Shown here in pieces: positions 1 to 13,400 of a stretch of 64,000 nt of DNA (positions are counted from its first letter, which is position 1; each line of letters starts with the position of its first letter). Below the pieces are notes generated by a model that ran no database searches, was not told where the DNA came from, and saw only the letters and a program-made list of their open reading frames with translations. The stretch is from Oryzias latipes (lineage: Eukaryota; Chordata; Actinopteri; Beloniformes; Adrianichthyidae). The translations under genes were made by a program, and so were the position numbers. The DNA is taken from NCBI RefSeq assembly GCF_002234675.1, contig NC_019866.2, positions 24,426,955 through 24,490,954 of the forward strand, written 5' to 3'.

Positions 1-1473
<1,473 letters not shown>

Positions 1474-4365
1474 ACGCTAAAAAGAATACTCTGGAAGTGT
1501 GGAGGTGACGTGCAGGAAATCAACACTCCAGTTACCCTTTGCTCGTTCACACGTGGGGAGAAACGGCCGACTTTTGTTCTTTTCCTGCTCCGCCAGAAGT
1601 TCTCAAAAGATGTTTCCACCTGTGTGTCACCTGAAATGGTTCTACCTGAAATTCTGCCTATGACAGCAGGTAGAACTGGCAATGTCTGTAGGAAAATCTG
1701 TCAAAAGGATCTGAATCTGAAAGAGTTTTTATAGAAGCAAACTGTCAAAGTACTGAATGTTTGTCCACATCAATTCCCCCCATACAGCCCCTTCAGCGGT
1801 TGAATTGGGGGTGGGGACAGCCTTAACCTTTTGATATCCACCAGCCGGTAGATGCCAGGTGACCTGCAGGCATGTGGGCATTAGAGGGTTGACGCGTTTC
1901 AGGCTTCCAGTCCATCTCCAGGATGAATGGGTGGAAACATCTTTTGGAAAACACAAAGGGGGCGTGGCGGTACACTTTAGAGTACAGCGGTACCCATACC
2001 CGGCATCAGTTGTATGTGAATTGGTGAAATCCCCTCCAGTTGACACACACACCCACACACACACACAACAGCTCAGATTCCCATTTGCAGAGAACCTGTT
2101 GGAGACAGCTTGTTCGTCAGTGCACCTGCTGTGTGACGAGCCTCCCGTTCTCAATCCCGTTTGGATAGTTCCTCATTGAAGACGACCCAACGTACTGTGA
2201 AAGGATCAGTGTACCACACAGCCAATGTTTGACTGCCCAAAGCCCGAAAGCAGACGAGAGTCCTGCCTGCTCGAGCGTCGGCGGAGTTCTTCTCCTCTTT
2301 GGCCCAACCCTTCTGTCCGCTGGGGGGCTCTCCGCTCGTAGCCGATTGACCTTTTCATTTCCACGGCTTCGTTTGTCTCCACGCACGGAGCGTTAGTGCT
2401 CAGCTGACCACGCTTTGCACACAGGCGATCGTGCTGAACTGACCCGGTTTCTGCGATGAACATTTCCTCTGTGGTTCTCTCGTTTGCCAACGTTCTGTGT
2501 TCGCTGTGACCCCAGCCGTGCATTTCTATGTATACTGTATCAAAGGCAACGTAGTGTTGGCGCCCCTGGAGGAGCTGCGTCCAATCTCATCTCCGGATTG
2601 TTTGTTTGGGGAGGGGGGGGTGTAATTGTGCTGAGCACCCCCACCCCCCCTGATTTTAGTGCAAACGTCTTCTTAACCATGTCTGTTTTGGGAGGGTTTT
2701 GGTCATTTTAAGGCTCTTGAATGGCAAACATTTCGCCTACATAGGACGTCTGGACGGTTGTCTCCCCCAGATTTTAGAAAAGTGTTTTAATTCAGACGTC
2801 AACATCCAGCAGCTGATTGTTTCTTTTATTTCATTCGCCCTTTTTTAACGTCCATCAGTGTTATGAGTCTATTGTCTTACAACCTGACTGACATCAGCGG
2901 CGGGAGGAGATTGGATCAGCTGTTCCAGGTCTGCTGCTTAGCAGGTTTTTTCTTTTTTTTCTACTGTATTTAGCCTATTAGCTAGTGTTCACCTGTTGCA
3001 TGTTGATCTACTTTTGTCTCATTTGGAGAATAAATGTCATGGGATTTTTAATTTTCCTCCTAAAAATGTTTTCTTCTTTGCGTCGTTCATGTCAATCTGC
3101 TCTCAGGGCCGTAAGGAATTCCTTCGGCGCCTTTGAGCAGACATTTTGCCCCCGCCACGTACCTCAAAATCTGATTTGATGTAGAACTCGCCCACTCAGA
3201 AATAACAAAAGATGACATCACAGCACACAAAACTGTCACAAGAAAGAGAGAAAAAAATCAAGTCAAAGTTTAAAAATGTAACTAAAAAACATGTCTTTTA
3301 TGTCTGAAAGAAGTTTTGAAATTATTATGGGATGGCCAGTGGACCTACAGCTTGGTGGTCATTTTGTGGTAACGTCAAATTCAGCAATTTTCACATTTTC
3401 CCCCGATTTGGGGTGGGGTGGGGGGGGCTCATTGTGCAATTTTCAAGAAATCTGATCCACGTGCCGCCATCTTTAATCTACAACCGGAGCAGAAGTTTCG
3501 TTGACCTTTGACCTCAGGAAGAGGCTGCCATCTAGACCCCCCACACAAACGCACACAAAAAAAAATTTGCCTTTTAGTAAATTTAAACTCCTCACAATCA
3601 GTTGTCTACTTACTCCTCGAGCATCACTAGGAAGCTGTTTGGGGGGGGGGGTACAAAACTAGATGTTGAGAATTCATCGTGGTGAACTCGGAAAAGTGGC
3701 GGTCCCGTTAACCGCATATTTTTACAGGAATATTGTGAAAATCCGTAAATCCCTGGTACAGGTTGAATGATATAACACACAACAGAAACATTTCAGGAAT
3801 GTGGGCGTGGTTAACACAAATCTGCTCTCAAGAAAATCCAAAAGTTGACTTTTTCCAATTCTTCTGAAAGTTACATACATGTGTTCGTCGCCCCCAAATG
3901 ACCAGAACATAAAATGGTTGCTATGGAGATAAACCCAACAGAAAAGCTCCCATTATTGAGAAACAAAAGTGTTTTCTCATGAATTTGTCCCGTGCGGCTC
4001 TGACCCGGCTGGCAGGGCGAGCGGTACCTGCAGGCCGTCCAATGCCGCTCACAACTTCGCTTCAAATGACAATTTCAGGAAAGGAGAGTGACCGACGCCC
4101 AAATCCAGTCAGGAAAACGGCGCAGTCCATCCAACCTGGTGTTGGAGTGACGACCATAAAGGAAGAAGAAAAGGCCTCTGTAGACCGTTGGAAGGTGTCC
4201 CGGTTCAGGACCCGACCAGAGTTCTGACGGGTCTCTGGTCCGGCGTCCGCTAAAATGCATCAGAGCTTCGCTATGGCAGCTCTTTTCATGAAGGGGGGGG
4301 GGGTTCATCTCTTCTGGACAGAGTTCTCTGTGGATTTAAAAAAAAAAAAAAGAAGCTATTTAGAA
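1474..4365 (+). other. cbx1 3' UTR and downstream intergenic sequence
   Basis: The cbx1 3' UTR follows TAG at 1473, but its end is uncertain: AATAAA-type signals lie near 3028 and 4351. The stretch also has an interrupted CA repeat at about 2043-2069, several poly-G/poly-C runs (about 2613, 3418, 3641, 4296) and a poly-A run near 4338. The open frames seen here are short, unsupported and non-homologous to anything I recognise, so no gene is called. Confidence 0.4.
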
Positions 4366-6620
4366 TAAAAGTTTGTTAAACTGCAGAATCAACCATTGTT
4401 TTCGGTTACAGCCTATAAATACTGTAGAAAGTGTCAGCAGTGAGGTTGTGATGACAGAACACAACCAGACGTGGAAAAGTTCAATCTGTGAAACGTTTCT
4501 TCTCAGCTTCACAGATTTTCTTTACATGCATAACGCTTTAAAACGATTATGAAGCTGTTTTCAAAACAAATGTTTATTGTAATATTAAAATTTGGAATTT
4601 GGTGCTCGAGTACTTGAATTCCCATTCCTTTAAAACGTAATGCATTCATGTAGGATCATTTAATAGCAGTTTATCTGCACATTTTAGACACAGTGATAAA
4701 TAATAGGAAGCTTTTTTGGTTAATTATTAGTTTGTCAACGTAACATTATTTTCCTATTTAGAACCTGTTCCACCTTTGAAGACGACAGCATAAAGTTTTA
4801 GTGGTCCTTAGGAAAAGTCACTACCATGACTGGTTGCTCAGTTTACCAGCTGAGTCATTAATGTTCTGAGGCCTAACCTCTTTGTTTACTCATAGGATCA
4901 GAGTAGTGATGCGTAAACTAAGCTCCGCCTCTATTTTTTTTCTTTTCTTCTCTGATCTCCACGCGTGTGAACGCCGGGTCTGAAGAGGTCTATGCAGCAA
5001 AAACCTCACTCTCCAAAAATAGTTCAATCTTTTCTGATGGAAATGAGAAACTGCGGCTGAAAGTGGGCTTTGAACTCATTATTGGCTGAATTTAAGCTCC
5101 GCCTCCTGATTCCAAAGAGCTGTTTTTAATACCTCATCTGAGGTGGCCCCCCCCAGAGGGCCAGGAGAGGAAAGTATGGGCATCTTTGTCCGGCGACCCG
5201 ATGGATGGATGGATGGATGGATATTCCGGTAAGATCAGGGAACTATAATCAGTTATTCCTTTCAGATGATTGAATACTGTTCAGACCAACCAAAAATAAA
5301 ATAAAGATCAAACACAATGTGAAAATTTCTTGTATATTTTTAGTCATGTTTCTGGGAAAATCTGATCCTTTCATGCTTAAAATTCTCCACTTTCCCAAAT
5401 GAACAGTTGTGTTCTACATCTGTCATGTAAAAATATGTAGGCTGCTGTTGAGGAAATGTATAAACGTTCAAATTTGAGTCAAATCCATATGCATCTACAA
5501 AACACAGTCATGAATCACAGGTTTGCCGACTCTTTCTTATGAATAGAATAGAATATTTTTATTTCTATAACACTCTTCACTGAGAGAATCACAAAGCACT
5601 TTACAAAAGACAGCATAAAATAAAAACCAAGCAGAGGTAGTAAAAGCCAATAATGTCAAAAGGTGAAATAGTAAAACAAATAAAAACATTGGAGTCGATC
5701 TGATGAAGCGACAACAGAAGGGACCAAAAATGAGGAAGGAGAGATCTCCAGTGTTCATGAAAGGCTTAAGAGACGTTTGGGAGACCCCAAGGACCCGGGT
5801 TAAAACGAACATGCAACGGTGTTTAGATGTTTCAGAAATGTAAAACGTAGTTTTGTCTCTTCTGAATGAAAGGAATTGCACACCTGTTTGCAAGTAAACC
5901 TTTATGGATAAAGTTTAGAGTCTTATTAAACCCGGAGATGAATGCAGGGAAGCAGACGGTTTGGACGCATCAAGAGGATGTTGGTGAAATGATGCTGAGG
6001 ACTCAACATCATGACGATGTTTTTCAGTGCCCTAAAGGCAGTGGCTGAATGGATTAGCCACTGAAAAAGACAGGTCTTCTTCTCTCCTGAGGATTTCCTC
6101 TTTTGGCCTGGATCCTCGTGGTGACCCTCCGTGTTCTCAGCCTCATTGATGTATTTCTAAAGCACCTTCCACCAACATCCAAGGAGACCCAAAGTGCCAA
6201 ACCAAACATTCAAGAATCTAAAGCATAAAACCAAACTAAACATCGTAGAGACATAAATAGAATACAATTAAAAGCAAATAGAAAAGAACAAAAATCATGA
6301 AACCAATAAAAGAGATTGAAAGCAGGGCAGGGCTGATGCCACCAATCGTTTAGTCTGGACAACAACGTTCTGTAGATGTTTTACATTTTTGTTCTGAGGA
6401 TCCATTCGTTTATCACAGAAAAGGTTTTGACTTTCGTGCGTACGTGGCTTCTTCCTGTTTAAATTGCCCTCAATAGAACTTCTAACAAACGGTCAGGGTT
6501 CATAATAAAATCAGAACATTCCACAGAGACTGATGGAACAAAATCGAGAGAAGTTCAAGTTTTCCTGCCACAACGAACCACACGTCGCTTCCAAACGACA
6601 CATTTCTGCATCAAAACAAA
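4366..6620. repeat. Intergenic, with GGAT microsatellite and LINE/SINE-like tails
   Basis: A (GGAT)n run lies at 5200-5222. Around 5545-5660 and again at 6145-6260 are short sequences mentioning TTTATTTCTATAA / CAAAGCACTTTACAAAA-like words. They resemble the 3' tails of common fish non-LTR elements (wording ...tttctatagcgctttacaa...). No coding exon was recognised. Confidence 0.4.
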
Positions 6621-7406
6621 TTTATTTATCCGCAGATTCCAAAGCAAGGATGTACCAAAAGGTGCAGTTCCTCAAATGAGCACTAGATGCACTTTTGTTT
6701 AGATTTAGCTCATGGAAGCATCCGGAACATTCTGGTAGGTGGACGGTTCCCCAGATGTTTTGCTCTTTTTAGATTCTTTTACAGCCGGGGAAGTAGTACA
6801 GAAGTCACTATGACGCCGTTTCTCCACCATGCAGGTTTTGGTGCTACGCCGGAGCCAGAGCCTGGCGGGGCTAGTTTTTCAGGTCTCCCTCGCCAAAGCA
6901 GCAGCTCAGAACTGTTCCGGCTCTTTTCTGGGTCGCCGGGAAGAACCGCTTCGCTCTAGATGGTTGGGGACGATACCATGAAGTGTCTCTGCTGGGCTGT
7001 AATAATAATGGACTCTGACCGAGCATTTCTATCTCTTCCTCCAAGCAAATTTCAGTTGCATAGACAGACATTTTGGACCTAACACCCACTTTGTCCCTGA
7101 AAAACGAGTTCTTCAGCACCAGTTTGTCTGCAGGGCATCAGCAGAACCGGAGGCCGAGGCCTTTTCAAATTTTAAAAGGAAAAAAAAAACTAGAATCAAT
7201 GATATTTTAGAAAAATGTGTTTTTCTGCTCTAAACAAACACCACCATGAACGGTTCTGATGATAAAACCGGACCAGTACCAAGGCTGCCCTCCTCTATGC
7301 ACCAACACCTTGGAATTGTGTCCAGCAGCAGTAACGCTACAGCGTGGCGTTCTTTGTCTGACCCAGCAGGCAGTGGCGGCGTCTTTCACACGCGTTCCTC
7401 AGCTCC
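6621..7406 (-). other. nfe2l1: nfe2l1 probable 3' UTR
   Basis: This follows the nfe2l1 stop codon on the minus strand. The first clear minus-strand polyadenylation signal (AATAAA, read as TTTATT on +) is at 6621-6626 within an AT-rich segment, giving a 3' UTR of about 0.8 kb. The end is inferred from the signal only. Confidence 0.45.
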
Positions 7407-10400
7407 TCATTTCTTCTTGCGCCTCTGTTTCTGGCTGCTTTTCTCCTCTGCCAGCTTCCCGTCAGGTCCGAACAGCAGCGTGAACTCTGCTGCGCTCAAG
7501 TCGCCCTCCTCATCCCTCAGCTCCGAGAGGACTTCCTGGTACAGAACTCCCAGTCTGTGCTTCATCTGCTGCAAACGCCGCAGAGCGTCACGGTTTTCTC
7601 TGAGCAGCGTTGAATGGCGGCGCCTCAGAGCCGAAACGTCTTCCTCTAGTCCCAGAAGGATGTCGTGTTTCCGTCTCCTGCAGTTCTGAGCAGCAATCTT
7701 GTTCTTGCCACGCCGCCGAATGTTCTTGACGAGAGTCAGCTGCTCCTCGCTGAGCTGGCAGTCGCTCAGCATCTCGTTGAACTGGTCGACTGGCAGGTTG
7801 ACCATGAGCTCGGTGGAGAACGGGATCTTCAGGGAGTGCACTCGCTCGAGTTCGCTCCGGCTCCACAGTCTGGCCTCTGAGAAGCGATGGGAAGAGGAGC
7901 GGCCGTGACGCCTGGCGCTCCCGCTCCTCGGAGCAGAACTGGTCTTTCTGGGATGCATCTGGTTGTACGTGTGATCGTGGCCAACGTGCTCCAGCCAGGA
8001 GGGGAAGCCATGAAACTCTTTGTGATCCTCAGTGATGACGGGGAGTTGCTTACCATACCCCGGAGACCCTCCAACCGCTCCCTCCTCTTCCTGTTTTATG
8101 GTGACTTCCCCTTCTGAGTCCAAGCTTCCCTCGCTGCGACCCTCATCCTCAGAGAATACAGTCCTGTCTGAAGATGTGCAGGACATCGGGGTGCTTGATG
8201 AGGAGGAGGAGTAGCTGGAGGAGCCACTAAAAGCACCTGAAGACGCAGGACTGGGGCTGCAGTCCAAGGACAGACCAGAGTCCGACTCAACCTCTTCAGC
8301 ATCTAGGAAGAAACAAATGAAGGTCATGACAGCTTCAACTCTGAGGGAGAAGCTTCTGGTTTCTCTTTAGTTTAATTACCTTCTTGGATTCCCATGTGGT
8401 CTTCCTCTTCTTCCTCTCGCTGGGTCACGTCACGGTAAAAGCCTTTTTCCAGCTTGGCTGCCGGCTTTGAGCCAAATCCTTCTTCCAGATCCAAGTCCAA
8501 CAGATTCATGTCGTCTAGAAGGGTGGCATCTCCCAGCAGTTCTGTCAGAAGGCTTGGCAGATCCTCCTCCTCCTCCTCCTGGCCCAGCAGAACGTCACTG
8601 GAAGAAGATTCCAGACATTCTTGGGACATCATCCCATCTGAAGCCTGGGTGAAGCTGGGAGGTGTCGGGTCAACGCCAAAGGCTTCAGGTTCATCTTCAA
8701 GGAGAGGATGTTCCGGTAACAGACCGAAGTTTAAGGTAGTGGAGATGTCGTTTAAACTCTCAAGGAAATCTTTGAAAGGATCTTCGGTGGGCAGGTCTGA
8801 GGAGTTTAGACTGAGAGGCAGAGGATCCAAACCGAAGTTTGTGGTCGGCGCTGAAGTGTGATCGTCCAGCTCTGTGCTGGGAGTCAGGGGAAGCAGGACC
8901 GCTTCTGGCTGGACCCGAGACCCCAACAAGTCTGAAAAAGAAGAAGGGAAGAACTTCAAAAACACTGTGAGGACCACGTCTGTGACAGCTCTGTCTCCAG
9001 ATTCATGTTGCAGTTCCAAAAACCGCCATTAGAGGCAGAAAATAGCCATTTTCCATCGACTCTTGGGTCTGTGTGAGACAGAGGAGCTCACCACCATGAG
9101 GTGATCCGTTCAGAGAGACTCTTTCCAAATCTGTGCCCTGCAGAGACAAAAAAACTCATCAGTACACCTGCTGAACGTTCTATTGGATACCTGGTTCCGT
9201 TCGTTCCTGAGCCACCTCTCACCTCGTCCTCCAGGAGGAACGACACATCCTGCCAGAGAAGCTCCAGGTCCTCGGCTGTGGGGGGAAGGCCCGGGGGGAT
9301 GACGGGGGGCCGCAGAAGCCGAGGATTTGAGCTCGGAACTCCTGAGGCGACACTTCCACCCTTAAGATCACAAAAAATGCAGAGATGTTGAGAACAGTAA
9401 GAAGCCGTAGAACCACGGAGAACCGGCAGTTTCTCCAACAAACTTCTGACTGGTGTGGAGCAAGAGGACTACAATCAGCCGAGCAGAACCGCTTCTGCTT
9501 TCAAACTCATGCCGGGGTTGAATTACCACGGAAATGTGCAGCGGACATGAATTCATTTTATACCAACACAGTGGAGGAAAGAAGTATTTGATCCCTTTGC
9601 TGGTTTTACGGGTTTGTCCACTTGAAAAGAAACTGACATTCTGTCATCCCGACAGTCGGTTCATTTAAAGAGTGAGATAGAAAATCAAGAAATATACATT
9701 TATTTGAATTTCATTGAGGGAAATAATTATTTGAACCCTCTTGTCAGAAAGACTCAGTAGTTTGTGGCTAAACCCTCAGATCAGAGGTGTCTTGATCAGG
9801 TTTCTGCACAGATCAGGAGGAATTCTGCTCCACTCTTCTTTACAAATGACGTCTAAATCATTCAGTTTTGGTTACTGTTGCTTAGCAACGCTGAGCTTCA
9901 GCTCTCTCCAGAGACTGAATGGACCGTTCCGTGACTCTGATCTGCTTCTTCTTCAGCCGGTCCTTGGTCGTCTTGGCTGAAGGTTTTGGGTCATGATCCT
10001 GTTGGGAGACCCGTCCACCCCCCCTTTTGAAGGAGGTTCTCCCTCAGGATTTGATGGTACATGGCTCCGCCCATCCTCCCATCCACACGGTGCAGGAAAA
10101 CACTCCCCAACCATAATGTTTCCACCTCCATGCCTGACAGTGGGGATGGTGTTCTTGGGGTCATTGGCAGCAAACACAACGGGTTGAGTTGATGCCAAAG
10201 AGCTCCATGTGGGTCTGATGTGACCACAGCACCGTTTCTCAGGAAGGTGTTCAGACTTCAGGCGGTCCTGCTGCACGTGTCTTCCGAACCACAGGGACTT
10301 TGAGAGCTCTGATAGATGTGGAACCCTTGCGGCGTAAAGCATCACCAGTGGTTTTCTTGGTGACTGTGGTTCCAGCTGCTGTGAGATCATCCACTAACTC

Positions 10401-13400
10401 CTGCCGTGTTTCTTTAGACCCATTTCTGTTCTCATGATCACAGAAACCCGACCAGGTCAAATCTGGTTTGGAGTCCCAGACTTGCAGGTGGATTGATGGT
10501 CACAGTCTTGTATTTAGTCGGAACTGCACCAACAGTTCTCCCCTTTATATCAGGTTTTCAGGATTTTCTATCTCTTCAGGTTTCTGAGCGTTTCTGCTGC
10601 TAAAATGATGAGTCATCTGTTTTCTCATCAGCCGCTTTGAACCTAAACCCTCAACATAGGAAACTTTGTTTTTCATCTACACACAAACCTAGAGATGTGG
10701 AAGGAATGTCACAGCCTTCGGTACATTTGTAGCTCTGATCTGGGAGTAATTGCAGTTTTGTGTGTGTCAGGCGATTGGTGCGTACTCTTCAAAGATTTGT
10801 TTTCAGTCATAAACCCCTGTAGCTTTATTTATTAAATTGGGTTTATTTGTTTTTAAAATACGGTAATTAGATTCTACGACGGAGTATTAGGGCCACCAAA
10901 AAAAAAAAAGTAAAATTATGAGTTTTTATCTCGTAAATTTATGAGATAAAACTCGTAAATTTATGAGAAACAAACTCGTAAATTTACGATATTAAGTGGA
11001 AGTGAGCATGCAGAGCAGCAGGTGAACGCCGCGCAGCAGCAGAGCAGACCAACTAAACTCAGTTGAACAGGTGATCTGAATGAGCTTCAACGTTCCAAAT
11101 ATCTGGAAGCTCATTTGTTTGATTTACAATTTATTAAAGTTTTATTTTTTGATGGTTGGTTTGCAGGATCCCTGCAGCCCGATGAAGCCATCGGTTTCTC
11201 TGCAGCTTTCCACTTCAATCCTTTCTTCCTCCAGATCTCTACGTTTGTGTGAGGCTTTCCGTCTGAGGAGGAGCACTTTTTGCCTTTTTCAACATTCTAA
11301 TGCTAATATAATAGACTATTTTCATTCATCTTTGTTGTTTGATGATATAACGGTACGTTTACTTCCGCATTGGTGTTTGGATCTGATGACAGGTTCATGA
11401 CGTAAGGTGACAGATGAACTTCAGGGTTTGTGAATGAAAAGGAGAATAAAGGCTGCAACGATCCTCTGCACCAAAACGTTTCTCTGAGCTCCTTATTTTA
11501 CAGATGAAACTCCGCTTTACTGACACTGAACCTCGTAAAGCCGCCTCTACTGACAATAATCTGATTTTGAGTCGCCAAAGGTTCAGAATCTCTTTGTTTT
11601 AAACCTATAATAATCCGAAAATAAAGCTTCACAAAAGGCTCCACATCTTTCATCTTCAAGCGATGCTCCAATAAACGGACAACTTCTGTGTTTTCTCCTT
11701 GTTAATCTATGACTTTTTTCTCGTAAATTTACGAGAAAAAAACTTGTAAATTTACGAGATAAAATGTCGTAATTTTACTTTTTTTTTTTTTTTTTTGGTG
11801 GCCCTAATACTCCGTCGTAAGATTCTGATCCTTCAAACATCTTTTATTTATCAAAGCCCTTCTCTGTGGTATTTTTTATTTCTTTTTCGGCTCCTTTCCC
11901 TTCTGCGGTGTCCATCGTTGTGTTCCTTCCTGAGTTCGTTCAGCACCAGGGGTTTGAACGGGTCACAAATCCCGTCAGAGATTGAGTTTTCAGCTTCTCC
12001 GTGAAAGTGTTTGTTTGTGTTGACCTGCAGTCGCAGTAAACACAGTGGTTGCAAAACTCTGAGGAGTGAATGTGTGTCGGACGGAGCACCACAGCACGGC
12101 GGTCCGGTTTCAAAACAGCCCAGCCGGTCATGCGGCGCTCCGGCATGTTTGACATTTAAGACGTGAGGCGGTGCTGACAAACGGATGAAGCAACTGGCAT
12201 CTCTGGTTGTGTAACAGTGAAGCGGCGTGGCCACTGTGCACACACACACACACATCAGTAATACAACTCTGGTCCTCGGCCTGTACAGGTCCCAAACATG
12301 AGAACTTTCCACACACAGATGCAGCTTCGGTTTGAGGAAGATGAGATCGGGAGCCGGTTTGACATCGCTCACATTTTAAATTTGATTCAGAGTCTTCAGT
12401 TTATCAGGCGAAAACCCAAACTAGCAGAGCCTGTTGGTAACCAATGGCAACAGCTGCTCCTAATGGAGGAATTGCAACAGCCTCTTCCTGGTCTCCTCCT
12501 GCTGTTCCTGCAGAGTTCCCATCATGCAGCTGTTGGTGATCCTTCAGGAAGCTCCCTGACCTGAATGTTTGCAGCCTGAACACCGGATCCCTGAGGGGAG
12601 GGGTCAGGAGGACGTCTGCAGCTGTTTCCTGCTGACTCCGCCTCTCACGTGACCTCACGCTCGCTCAGTGTGACCATCATCATTACCGTCCCTAAAGGCC
12701 CAGAGCGCTTTACAGCCCCAGTCCCATCCACAGCGATGGCTGACGAAAACCAGCGCCAACCTGTAACCACTAGGAGCAATGAACGGTTCAGTGCCTTGCT
12801 CAAGGACACGTCAACAGGACGGGAACCAAATCTGAGGTTGGCTGCTCTAAAACAAAATAATGACTAGGATCTGCATTTCCAAAAGAAAATGTGGGTTGAA
12901 AGGTATGAAAATGAAACTTTTAGGGTAATAATTGGCACCAAAAGAAAAAATGTAAATAAAGAAATGGTCAAAGTTGACCATGAATAAAGTGAAAACAGCA
13001 CAATAACAAAAAAGATGTTTGTGAAAATTGCTGGAACCAGCGAGCTTCTGCACCAAGGATTCCCCATGCATTTCAATGGAGGCAAAAATCCTGGAATATC
13101 TGGAAAAGTTGAAGGATTTGAAGGAGCAGAAGTCTCACAGGAGCGTCTATATTTACTCTTTTTCAAATAAATCTGCAGTAGAAAGCAGCGTGCAGCCTCT
13201 CTCATGGATCCGGCTGCAGGTTTTCATGTCCAAACTTCTCCTTAAATGGAAACGACAGATTCAGGGTTTGTGTGACGACCCACAAAAGGAGCATTTGGAG
13301 ACCCGCTCCAATGTGCTCAGGAGTCAAGGTGGAATCCTGCTGAAGTTATTGGTCGTGGACCATAACGTCACGTCCACACGAGATGCCGCTCTCCTCAGGC

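Noticed and set aside
8454..8861. Plus-strand frame of 135 aa
   Set aside because: It is a shadow of nfe2l1 exon 5, low complexity (Ser/Arg).
11080..11400. 106-aa open frame
   Set aside because: It lies inside the palindromic MITE with no recognisable domain.
11851..12372. 173-aa minus-strand frame in nfe2l1 intron 2
   Set aside because: Cysteine-rich and unrelated to NRF1; includes a CA run; no splice signals that keep phase with exons 2 and 3.
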